This document shows positions 1 through 5,769 of a DNA stretch of 9,270 nt, one piece after another (positions within the stretch are counted from its first letter, which is position 1; every line of letters begins with the position of its first letter). Made by a program: the position numbers and the translations under genes. The stretch is taken from positions 1 to 9,270 of the forward strand of contig CAZTLI010000199.1 in the NCBI GenBank assembly GCA_964614375.1. The letters run 5' to 3'. This stretch comes from CAZTLI01 sp964614375. GTDB lineage: Bacteria > Chloroflexota > Anaerolineae > Aggregatilineales > Phototrophicaceae. The notes beneath the pieces are model-generated. The model made no database searches and was not told where the DNA came from. It saw nothing but the letters and a program-made list of their open reading frames with translations.

Positions 1-62
1 AAACCATCAATACTAGTCCCTTTTTTAAAAATATTATGGTTTTAATGTAACAAAACTTCGGT

Positions 63-91
63 TTGCCGGAAACATACTAGACAAGTACAAT
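63..91 (+). promoter_or_regulatory. Putative sigma70-type promoter of the AraC regulator gene
   Basis: TTGCCG at 63-68 and TACAAT at 86-91 are separated by exactly 17 bases, close to the -35 and -10 consensus. The start codon at 128 lies about 30 bases after the expected transcription start. An overlapping TATAAG at 91-96 could serve as an alternative -10. The ribosome binding site before 128 is weak (AGAGA at 114-118). Called from spacing and sequence only. Confidence 0.5.
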
Positions 92-127
92 ATAAGGATA
101 ATTCCGACTTTTTAGAGATATTAAGTC

Positions 128-970
128 ATGTCCAGTGACCTGCATTTTCATATTCCCTGTCCGATTAAAGCGCAAAATGCCGGCCTGTTTATTTCGCGCG
201 GTAACGCCATGCACCCCACCCGTATCATTGAATCGCATGAGCTGATTTTTGTGATTCAGGGGTGTTTAGATATGTGGGAAGACGATGCGGTGTTCCACGT
301 CTGCGAAGGGGAAATTTTGCACTTATTTCCGGGTCGTCGGCATGGCAGCACTAAAATCATGCCGCCTGATCTCAAATTCTATTGGATTCATTTTGAAATC
401 GAAGATAAATTAACCACGCTGGCTGGAGACCCGGGCGACCCACTCAACCCGGTGACGACGCTGCCACAATCTACCCGGATAAACCGCCCCGATGCGCTTG
501 AACGTTTATTCCGTATGTTTATCAATGAACAAGAAACAGGCACATTGCGCCCCATCTCGGCAAATTTAATCACGACGTTGATGCTGATTGAGGTGGCACA
601 GCAGACCAAAGAGAATCCCGAAAATGTGTTGAATACCGTTGCGACATGGGCGCATAGTTACATCCACATGAATTTTGATCGCCCAATTACTGCATGTAAA
701 GTCGCCGAGGCCGTTGGCTATAATGTGGATTATCTGGGGCGGATTTATCGCCAAACATACCATTGTACCCTCACAGAAGCGATCCATCGGCGGCGTATTC
801 AACGCGCAAGTCGTTATCTGTTGAATAGCAATTTGACAATTGAACAAATTGCGTCGAACTGTGGGTTTAATGATACAGATTACTTTCGTCGTATCTTTAA
901 ACGCTATTTGAAGGTTACCCCCGGTGAGTATCGTGTAGAAAACGCGCCGCTGCATGTTGTAACGCACTAA
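128..970 (+). CDS. AraC/XylS-family transcriptional regulator
   Basis: 280-residue DNA-binding regulator of the AraC family, usual length for the two-domain type. Residues about 20-95 form a cupin-like ligand-binding domain (SHELIFVIQGCLDMW, then GEILHLFPGRRHG). Residues about 170-270 hold the double helix-turn-helix: the first at about 188-210 (ITACKVAEAVGYNVDYLGRI) and the second at about 237-268, with the family signature IASNCGFNDTDYFRRIFKRY followed by TPGEYR. Such proteins usually respond to sugars or other small metabolites and activate a nearby catabolic or transport operon. No such operon remains here: downstream lies gene debris and upstream the window ends at 127 bases. The ATG at 128 is the first in frame and follows a plausible promoter. 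The family is certain; the ligand and target are unknown. Confidence 0.93.
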   Translation: MSSDLHFHIPCPIKAQNAGLFISRGNAMHPTRIIESHELIFVIQGCLDMWEDDAVFHVCEGEILHLFPGRRHGSTKIMPPDLKFYWIHFEIEDKLTTLAGDPGDPLNPVTTLPQSTRINRPDALERLFRMFINEQETGTLRPISANLITTLMLIEVAQQTKENPENVLNTVATWAHSYIHMNFDRPITACKVAEAVGYNVDYLGRIYRQTYHCTLTEAIHRRRIQRASRYLLNSNLTIEQIASNCGFNDTDYFRRIFKRYLKVTPGEYRVENAPLHVVTH

Positions 971-1059
971 TGCACACCGTCGCACATCCCATCTTCTCGC
1001 GATGTAATTGAACACCTTGATTTTGCCTTCAGTGGGTTTTTTGAATGACGTGATGTTGA
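971..1059. other. Non-coding spacer after the AraC gene
   Basis: No gene or convincing terminator is seen. A T6 run at 1037-1042 follows GGG, but I find no good stem before it. It borders the gene debris that begins near 1060. Confidence 0.4.
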
Positions 1060-1383
1060 TTTCACCCTGCTCATGGCTATTTCAGTCCGATACTGTGGTA
1101 TCTCCATAACAGTCTGACGCATACCAACAGCGCACCCGGTTTCGCCTTTGGCCCCACGACGGGCGGATGGCTGCCCATTTATGCCGCTTGGAATGCAGAT
1201 GGTGTGGATACAATTGGGGTCTATGCGGACGGTGTATGGCGGATGCGGAATACCAATGCAGCTGGTGCGTCGGAACCCGGTTTCACGTTCGGACGTGGAC
1301 TGACGGGTTGGCAGGCCGGCGCAGGCTATTGCGATGATGTTGGCAGTGCGGGATTGGGTATCCTCCGTGTCGCGTCGCCGTAG
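1060..1383 (+). pseudogene. C-terminal remnant of a secreted repeat protein (FG-GAP/VCBS-like repeats)
   Basis: Open frame without a usable start: the in-frame codons just before it are stops at 1042, 1051 and 1057. The stop is TAG at 1381. It encodes about one and a half copies of a repeat seen in large extracellular proteins of filamentous and environmental bacteria: WYLHNS at 1096, PGFAFGPTTGGWLPI from about 1135, NADGVDTIGVYADGVWRMRN, then a second PGFTFG and GWQAG that decays (YCDDVGSAG where a DWDGDGSAG-type motif would be expected). The paired units WYLHNS...PGFAFG and WRMRNT...PGFTFG, with DGVDT between, suggest a calcium-binding beta-propeller-like fold. The upstream part of the gene is missing, so this is a remnant and not a small gene. 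The repeat-class name is from memory and needs a profile search. Confidence 0.6.
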
Positions 1384-1402
1384 CTGCAACACGGCGCATT
1401 TT

Positions 1403-1450
1403 CACAACTGTGACGAGATGGTCGGTGAGTGCGTTCCGATTGATGACTTC
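1403..1450 (-). pseudogene. Scrap of a second KimA-type potassium importer gene
   Basis: On the minus strand these 16 codons read NRNALTDHLVTVV after a short lead. The C-terminal cytosolic domain of the importer at 6158-8140 reads NRNEFTDHLVTVV. At DNA level 1410-1441 matches 6369-6400 at 29 of 32 bases, including a 19-base exact run. This is far beyond chance for a 9-kb window. Flanking residues diverge at once, so only a tiny piece is left. It lies just outside the stop of the LuxR fragment. It may derive from a lost paralogue or from a partial copying event. Confidence 0.6.
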
Positions 1451-1473
1451 GGTATTGTTACCGATTGTGCGTG

Positions 1474-1836
1474 TCAAAGTACATGATACTTGCGCGCGGT
1501 GGCGACGGCATGGGTGCGGTTGCTGGCGTCGAGTTTGAGGAAGATATTGTTTAGATGCTTTTTGACTGTGCCGACGCTGATGACCAGTTCCTCCGCCACT
1601 TCACGGTTAGATGCGCCAGCGGCAATCAAGCGCAAGACATCCAGTTCACGTTCGCTGAGCGCTTCTAAATCGCTCATGTTGGATTGGTCTGCTGGTTCGT
1701 CACCATCCAGAGACAGGTCGGTAGCAAAGGCCGCCAGCAGCGTGGTCACAAAATCGCCGCCTATCCCGCGCATCTTCGCCCGCTTCAACAGTGCCGCCAT
1801 TGACGCGCCCTCATCGACAAATGCCCGCACAAAGCC
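1474..1836 (-). pseudogene. LuxR/MalT-type regulator, C-terminal fragment
   Basis: The last 120 residues of a large ATP-dependent LuxR (MalT/LAL-type) regulator. From the junction it reads GFVRAFVDEGASMAALLKRA, the end of the tetratricopeptide-like region seen just before the output domain in these proteins. The DNA-binding domain follows: LSERELDVLRLIAAG, SNREVAEELVISVGTVKKHL and NNIFLKLDASNRTHAV, ending at TAG 1474-1476. All expected helix-turn-helix residues are present. Family members are commonly 850-950 residues, so over 700 residues are missing. A reading frame stays open past 1836 to 2103, but that part is antisense to a transposase fragment and has no LuxR character. Probably non-functional, unless the frame spanning the junction is translated. 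Confidence 0.8.
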
Positions 1837-2151
1837 CGCCACCCTCAGACCAACGGCATCTGCGAGCGTTTCCACCGCACCATCCAGGACGAATTCTATG
1901 CTATCGCCTTCCGCAAAAAACTCTACACAACCCTGGAAGAACTCCAAGCCGACCTGGACGAATGGGTGGATCAGTACAATCAGGAGCGTACCCACACCGG
2001 CAAGTATTGCTTTGGACGCACACTCTTGCAGACGTTCCGGGAAACGAAACACTTGGCACAAGCCAAACAATTGGATATGCTTTTTGAGTGGCAACAACCT
2101 CAATCAGACTTTCCCGACAACACCACCCCTATTCTGGACGTTGTTGTTTAG
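1837..2151 (+). pseudogene. IS481-family transposase, C-terminal fragment
   Basis: In frame from about 1837 to the TAG at 2149-2151. It reads RHPQTNGICERFHRTIQDEF, then YTTLEELQADLDEWVDQYN, ERTHTGKYCFGRTLLQTF and a tail to ILDVVV. The E of ICERFH (1864-1866) is the position of the catalytic glutamate of the DDE integrase core. The LEELQADLD and YNxER pattern is typical of the rve_3 region of IS481/IS3-like enzymes. The two upstream catalytic aspartates and the N-terminal helix-turn-helix are missing, because the DNA before 1837 belongs to the oppositely oriented LuxR fragment. The remnant cannot transpose by itself. Assignment to IS481 over other IS3-like groups comes from remembered motifs. 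Confidence 0.78.
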
Positions 2152-2186
2152 GTCGCTTGTGTCAGATGACATCTTGTCTAATACAA
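1837..2186 (+). mobile_element. Truncated IS481-like insertion sequence remnant
   Basis: Covers the transposase tail plus 35 downstream bases. TGTCAGATGACA at 2160-2171, continuing to AATACA at 2186, begins with TGT and ends with ACA as IS481-type ends often do, so it is a candidate element end. No matching opposite end is in the window; the left part has been lost at the 1837 junction. End coordinates are a guess. Confidence 0.4.
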
Positions 2187-2197
2187 TTGAGCAGTCA

Positions 2198-4324
2198 CTA
2201 AGCGCGAAGCATCCGCAAACCACTACCAACTACCACGAATTCGCTGATCTCATGCGCTAGCACCGCAACCGGCAGCGTGAGGATGCCGAGAATTGCCCCG
2301 ATCACGAGCGAGCCAATCACCAATGCTGATAGTGCGAGATTCTGGTTAACGACGGACTGATTGCGGCGAGCCAGCTTCAGAGCATACACCATCTTCTCTA
2401 AATCATCTGCCATCAACGCGACATCAGCGGTTTCCAGAGCAACATCCGTACCGGCTGCTCCCATTGCTACTCCAACAGTTGCTTCCGCCAGTGCCGGAGC
2501 ATCATTCACGCCATCGCCAACCATCGCTACATGACCGTACTGCCGCGCTAGTTCGCGCACTTTGATCACTTTGTCTTCAGGCTTCAGATCGGCGTAAAAA
2601 TCGTCAATGCCCACTTCGCGTGCGATGGCTTGCGCGGTACGCTCGTTATCGCCCGTGAGCATGACTACACGCTTAATGCCTGCCTCATGCAAATCCGCGA
2701 TCACTTTGCGCGCATTGGGGCGAATATTGTCCCGAATCGCTATCAGTCCCCAAGCGGTTTTCTCGTCGCCTATCACGACAACTGTTTTTCCCTCGTCTTG
2801 CAGACGATTGATGTCATCCCAGTTCTCGTGCAGCGTAATGCCCAATTGAGAGTTGTACAAATCGGGACTACCGATAAAGACTGTCGTACCATTTAACTGA
2901 GCCGATGCGCCCGCGCCAGTCAATGATTTGAAATTCGCTACTTCGGCGGGTTTCAACCCCTGGGCTTCCGTATAGCGCACAATGGCACGGGCCAATGGAT
3001 GCTGACTCAGACGTTCAATACCCGCAGCGATCTCCAACACGGTTTTGTTCGAGACAGACGTGCCGCTCTGTACATGATTCAAAACTACCATGTCGGTCAC
3101 TTCGGGTTCGCCCCGTGTCAGCGTCCCCGTTTTGTCCAGCGCGACGACTTTCACTTTTGCCAGATCTTCGACGTAGACCCCGCCCTTAACCAACACCCCA
3201 TTCCGTGCGCCTGTCCCTAGCGTGGCGACCACCGTAACAGGAATGGAGATAACCAGCGCGCAAGGCGCAGCCGCGACAATGAACACGACAGCGCGGGTCA
3301 GCCACACTTCCCAGACCTCATTGAACAGCAGCGGCGGCACGATGACCAGCAGAATGCCAACCAACAGCACAACTGGGCTGTAGCGCTTGCCAAAGCGCTC
3401 GATAAAGCGCTGGCTTTTGCCTTTCTTCTCCTGCGCTTCCTCGACCATGTGAATGATGCGCGCGATAGTATTGTCGGCGAAGGTTTTGGTCGCCTGTACC
3501 TCTAAAGCGCCTTCTTCATTGATTGTGCCAGCAAAAACCATATCGCCGGGGTTCTTTTCAACGGGCACACTCTCGCCCGTCACAGGTGCTTGATTGACAT
3601 TAGTTGTGCCAACCTGCACAACGCCGTCAGTGGGAATAGATTGCCCCGGTTTGACAATGAACACATCGCCGACGACAAGTTCTTCAACAGGGATTTCAAA
3701 CTCGTGTCCCTCGCGCCTGATTAGCGCCAGCCTGGGAGCTAAGTCCATTAGTGCCCGAATTGCCGAGCGAGTTTTCTCTTCGGTGTAGCCCTCAGCCGCT
3801 TCAGAGATGGAGTATAGAAATACCAGCATCGCGCCTTCTTCTGCTGCGCCCAGCAGAGTCGCGGCGACAGCAGCGACACTCATCAGTAATTCAATACCAA
3901 TTTCGCGCTCCAGAATGAGTTCTTCCAAAGCTTCTCGCCCGAAGAAATAGCCACCTATCGCTATCGCTGCAATGTAGATGCCAAATGTAACACTTTCTGC
4001 CACACCGGCCTGTCCCAGTAGCCAGCCCACCGCAAGCAGGATGCCTGATAGCACTGAGGTCACAACTTTGGGATTGCGCCAGGGTTTCAGCTGTTCCGGC
4101 ATCTCACGTCCCACCTGGGGTGGGAAGCCAAGCGTCTCCAGTTTTTCTTTCAAGGCTTCGGGCTGGGTCAGTACCGGGTCGTAGGTCAGCGCGACCTTTG
4201 CGGCTTTGGGGTAGACCTTCAACGCGACCAACCCTTTGGTCTGGTCAAGACCGCGCTCAATGGCGGCTGCGTCGTGTTCGCAATCCAGGTTGCCAACGCG
4301 CACTTCGATTTGCTGAGTGTTCAT
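2198..4324 (-). CDS. P1B-type heavy-metal-exporting ATPase (APC-motif variant)
   Basis: 708-residue membrane pump using ATP to export soft divalent metal ions. In order: a heavy-metal-associated domain, residues 5-70, with single Cys15 in GNLDCEHDA, where many relatives have CxxC; four membrane helices between about 88 and 180; actuator domain with TGES at 249-252; two core helices, the second carrying APC at 353-355 in place of the usual CPC; phosphorylation motif DKTGTLT with Asp397; nucleotide-binding HP at 442-443; TGDN at 557-560; GDGVNDAPA at 603-611; and a last membrane pair with HE at 691-692. The ATG at 4324 has AAGGA about 10 bases upstream. It lies 179 bases downstream of the small gene at 4504-4752, on the same strand as the CmtR-like repressor. 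The repressor points to Cd, Pb or Zn; the APC/HE pair resembles SPC/HEG pumps for Co, Fe or Ni. Metal specificity is therefore open. Confidence 0.95.
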   Translation of the reverse strand: MNTQQIEVRVGNLDCEHDAAAIERGLDQTKGLVALKVYPKAAKVALTYDPVLTQPEALKEKLETLGFPPQVGREMPEQLKPWRNPKVVTSVLSGILLAVGWLLGQAGVAESVTFGIYIAAIAIGGYFFGREALEELILEREIGIELLMSVAAVAATLLGAAEEGAMLVFLYSISEAAEGYTEEKTRSAIRALMDLAPRLALIRREGHEFEIPVEELVVGDVFIVKPGQSIPTDGVVQVGTTNVNQAPVTGESVPVEKNPGDMVFAGTINEEGALEVQATKTFADNTIARIIHMVEEAQEKKGKSQRFIERFGKRYSPVVLLVGILLVIVPPLLFNEVWEVWLTRAVVFIVAAAPCALVISIPVTVVATLGTGARNGVLVKGGVYVEDLAKVKVVALDKTGTLTRGEPEVTDMVVLNHVQSGTSVSNKTVLEIAAGIERLSQHPLARAIVRYTEAQGLKPAEVANFKSLTGAGASAQLNGTTVFIGSPDLYNSQLGITLHENWDDINRLQDEGKTVVVIGDEKTAWGLIAIRDNIRPNARKVIADLHEAGIKRVVMLTGDNERTAQAIAREVGIDDFYADLKPEDKVIKVRELARQYGHVAMVGDGVNDAPALAEATVGVAMGAAGTDVALETADVALMADDLEKMVYALKLARRNQSVVNQNLALSALVIGSLVIGAILGILTLPVAVLAHEISEFVVVGSGLRMLRA

Positions 4325-4503
4325 CTTATGACATCCTTACTCTAAGTGGGTATGAATAAAGGCAAAATTAAAGATTCGGGGCGGCAAAAGTGCCTCACCG
4401 TTTCATTCTGCATTTGATGGGAAACATTTGTTAGTTTACGGATTGGCTGGGAATGCCAAATCGAGAACTCCTAATACTGCTTAGGGTCAGATGACAGTTA
4501 CGC
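4325..4503. other. Leader/spacer between the small metal-locus gene and the ATPase gene
   Basis: 179 bases. On the minus strand it ends in AAGGA before the ATPase ATG. CCTAA (4470-4474) and TTAGG (4481-4485) form a small hairpin. No clear -35/-10 pair and no copy of the repressor palindrome is seen, so whether the ATPase is read through from the repressor promoter or has its own is open. GTCAGATGACA at 4486-4496 repeats an 11-mer at 2161-2171. Confidence 0.45.
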
Positions 4504-4752
4504 TCAAGTGACACCCCATTGAGGCACAACGGTGCCGTGATAAACAACCGCTATTGCAACCAATCCAGTGACAGTTGCGGCTGTCGCCGTCTTGATAACT
4601 CTCACGTTAACGAACTTCGGCACTGATTCGCCGTGCGCTTCTGCCGCTTTGCACTTTTCAACATGCTTGGCATGGGCACGGGTGCCGAGCGCGATGGTCA
4701 TGGGGACTGCGGGTGCAAAATAGACACATCTTTCATATTCCCCGTGATACAC
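4504..4752 (-). CDS. Small Cys/His-rich protein with one C-terminal membrane helix, metal locus
   Basis: 82 residues starting at GTG 4752, directly after the TGA of the repressor gene (TGAGTG), which suggests translational coupling. GAGCAGG lies 5 bases before the GTG. An internal ATG at residue 18 would give 65 residues. The N-terminal half is hydrophilic with possible metal ligands Cys9, His28, His31, Cys34 and His40 (AHAKHVEKCKAAEAH). Residues about 54-75 form one hydrophobic helix (ATAATVTGLVAIAVVYHG). I do not recognise the family. Its place between a metal-sensing repressor and a metal pump suggests a metal-binding accessory or chaperone, but that is only context. It could also be a chance open frame. 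The clean junction and the ordered hydrophilic-then-membrane layout favour a gene. Confidence 0.5.
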   Translation of the reverse strand: MYHGEYERCVYFAPAVPMTIALGTRAHAKHVEKCKAAEAHGESVPKFVNVRVIKTATAATVTGLVAIAVVYHGTVVPQWGVT

Positions 4753-5127
4753 TCATGCCTGCTCATCTGAAGTGGGTAGGTTGTAGCGGGTGCATTCGTA
4801 GATACCGCGCGCAATATCCGCTAGCAACGACTCAGCGGTTTCCAGCAGTTCCGCAACCCGGTCATCGCTCAAACGATAGATCATGAAGCGCCCGGACTGT
4901 TCGCTGACTACCAACCCGCAATCTTTAAGACAATTCAGGTGGTTGGACACGTTGGACTGCGATAATCTGGTCTGTTCGACGATTTCTCCCACTGTTCGCG
5001 GATTCTCAAGAAGTGCTGTCATAATGGTGAGGCGTGAAGAGTCTCCGAAACCGCGAAATAACTTGGCTTTGAGATTCACACCCTGCTTCTCAGATGTTAG
5101 TAACATGACTCTCGCTTCACCCAACAT
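4753..5127 (-). CDS. ArsR/SmtB-family metal-responsive repressor, CmtR-like
   Basis: 124 residues as the longest frame; an internal ATG at 5106 would give 117 and fits better with the predicted transcript start near 5140, which leaves only about 13 bases before 5127. Neither start has a strong ribosome binding site. Winged helix at about residues 22-95: LFRGFGDSSRLTIMTALL, TVGEIVEQTRLSQSNVSNHL (recognition helix), then GLVVSEQSGRFMIYRL in the wing. Cys66 and Cys70 (NCLKDCG) with Cys112 (YECTRY) have nearly the spacing of the Cd(II)/Pb(II) site of mycobacterial CmtR (Cys57, Cys61, Cys102). The ELCVCDL-type motif of CadC is absent. It presumably represses its own promoter, whose -10 sits in a palindrome at 5134-5153, and leaves DNA when metal binds. 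It heads the cluster with the small protein and the ATPase. Confidence 0.92.
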   Translation of the reverse strand: MLGEARVMLLTSEKQGVNLKAKLFRGFGDSSRLTIMTALLENPRTVGEIVEQTRLSQSNVSNHLNCLKDCGLVVSEQSGRFMIYRLSDDRVAELLETAESLLADIARGIYECTRYNLPTSDEQA

Positions 5128-5133
5128 ATCATC

Positions 5134-5153
5134 ATATCATCATCCAATGATAT
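5134..5153. promoter_or_regulatory. Putative operator palindrome of the ArsR-type repressor
   Basis: ATATCAT at 5134-5140 and ATGATAT at 5147-5153 form a perfect 7-base inverted repeat with a 6-base spacer. It covers the predicted -10 box and start region of the repressor promoter, as expected for an autorepressing ArsR/SmtB protein. A nearby ATATCAT at 5127-5132 partly repeats the half-site. No second perfect palindrome was found in front of the ATPase gene. Confidence 0.55.
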
Positions 5154-5175
5154 ATTGTTGATATCGACGTGTCAA
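5147..5175 (-). promoter_or_regulatory. Promoter of the metal-repressor gene
   Basis: On the minus strand TTGACA (5175-5170, a perfect -35) is followed after 17 bases by TATCAT (5152-5147, five of six -10 bases). This is the strongest promoter-like sequence in the window and lies directly before the repressor gene. Start of transcription is expected near 5140. Confidence 0.65.
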
Positions 5176-5192
5176 GTCATATTCCATAATGC

Positions 5193-5488
5193 TTATATTT
5201 TCAGTTTAGCTTTCAGGAACTTGCTTGGTCTAACAATCAACCGTCTAATGATTCGCGGCGCGAGATATGTCTGTCCCCTACTTTTCAACTCACCGCGATT
5301 TTCTCCTCGATCCAGAGTTTTCACCTCTATGACAATGAAATTTTCTAATTCAATTCGCCCGCTGTTGATGAGTTCTTCCATCCAAACTTCTACCAGAGCC
5401 TCAAGCATCGCCTGCACATCTCGATTTTTCAGGCGCGTGTGTCGCCCGATCTGATCTCCCGTACCATCTTATTTTTATTCAAACTCAT
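5193..5488 (-). pseudogene. HU/IHF-like DNA-binding protein gene, frameshifted
   Basis: The gene starts at ATG 5488, which overlaps the stop of the preceding gene as ATGA. It reads MSLNKNKMVREI and then hits a frameshift and a TGA. In the next frame the protein continues as GRHTRLKNRDVQAMLEAL, VEVWMEELINSGRIELENF, IVIEVKTLD, then RRLIVRPSKFLKAKLKI before TAA at 5193. This order matches the HU fold: two helices (KNRDVQAMLEALVEV), the GRIELENF strand that in HU reads like GERVELRGFG, the arm, and a final PSKFLKAKL helix. The break is a tandem duplication of 5 bases (GATCT twice, 5448-5457); removing one copy restores one frame of about 95 residues. A shorter product from GTG 5417 (74 residues) would lack the first helix. 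Family call moderately sure; the frameshift is directly visible. Confidence 0.6.
5448..5457. repeat. 5-bp tandem duplication (GATCT x2) breaking the HU-like gene
   Basis: GATCT at 5448-5452 is followed at once by GATCT at 5453-5457. One copy fewer joins MVREI directly to GRHTRLKNRDV in a single frame, so the duplication is the likely cause of the frameshift. Could also be an assembly error. Confidence 0.7.
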
Positions 5489-5769
5489 GCTTTTGTGACC
5501 TCCATCTGTTCCTTACGTTCTTCAAAATTGCGGCGCATTGTCGATAAACCTGTGAACTGCACATTGCCAGCGTGTTCAACCGCTTTGTCCATTGCAGATT
5601 GAGCAGCCTCACGCAACTTGTCGCGCTTTGCTACTTCTTGTTGTTGTGATGGTAGTTCAATCTTGAGAGATATTCCTCGTTCCAATAGCAACGGCGTGAT
5701 ACTCTCACCTGCTTTGAGATGCTGTTTCCAGTCCTGCCGTTCATAGAAACGGGTCAGCCGAGCGTTCAA
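5485..5769 (-). CDS. Hypothetical helical protein, possibly N-terminally truncated
   Basis: 94 codons from a TTG at 5769 to TGA at 5485-5487, overlapping the ATG of the HU-like gene by ATGA, so the two were probably translated together. The product is charged and probably mostly helical: RLTRFYERQDWKQHLKAGE, then LLLERGISLKIELPSQQQEV, AKRDKLREAAQSAMDKA, and a basic/acidic end NFEERKEQMEVTKA. No cysteine, signal peptide or membrane segment. I do not recognise it. The frame stays open upstream of 5769, but that DNA is the coding strand of a permease remnant read backwards, so the original start was probably lost at the junction near 5750-5790. Coupling to an HU-like protein suggests a role with DNA, but this is weak. 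Confidence 0.5.
   Translation of the reverse strand: MNARLTRFYERQDWKQHLKAGESITPLLLERGISLKIELPSQQQEVAKRDKLREAAQSAMDKAVEHAGNVQFTGLSTMRRNFEERKEQMEVTKA

Noticed and set aside
566..1015. Minus-strand open frame of 149 codons under the AraC gene
   Set aside because: Shadow of the AraC helix-turn-helix region on the other strand, with no domain of its own.
967..1392. Minus-strand open frame of 141 codons
   Set aside because: Antisense of the repeat-protein remnant; low-complexity Arg/Thr-rich product without recognisable motif.
1474..2103. An intact 209-residue LuxR-type protein
   Set aside because: Residues before about 1836 are antisense to the transposase fragment; only the last 120 residues are LuxR-like.
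1490..2260. Plus-strand open frame of 256 codons
   Set aside because: Antisense to the LuxR fragment, then in a wrong frame for the transposase and for the ATPase end; Ser/Thr/Pro-rich and without domain character.
2607..4184. Several short plus-strand frames inside the ATPase gene
   Set aside because: All lie opposite a conserved P-type ATPase and have no motif or ribosome binding site of their own.
5155..5454. Plus-strand open frame of 99 codons
   Set aside because: Antisense to the HU-like gene and covering the repressor promoter; Arg/Ser/Ile-rich with no domain.
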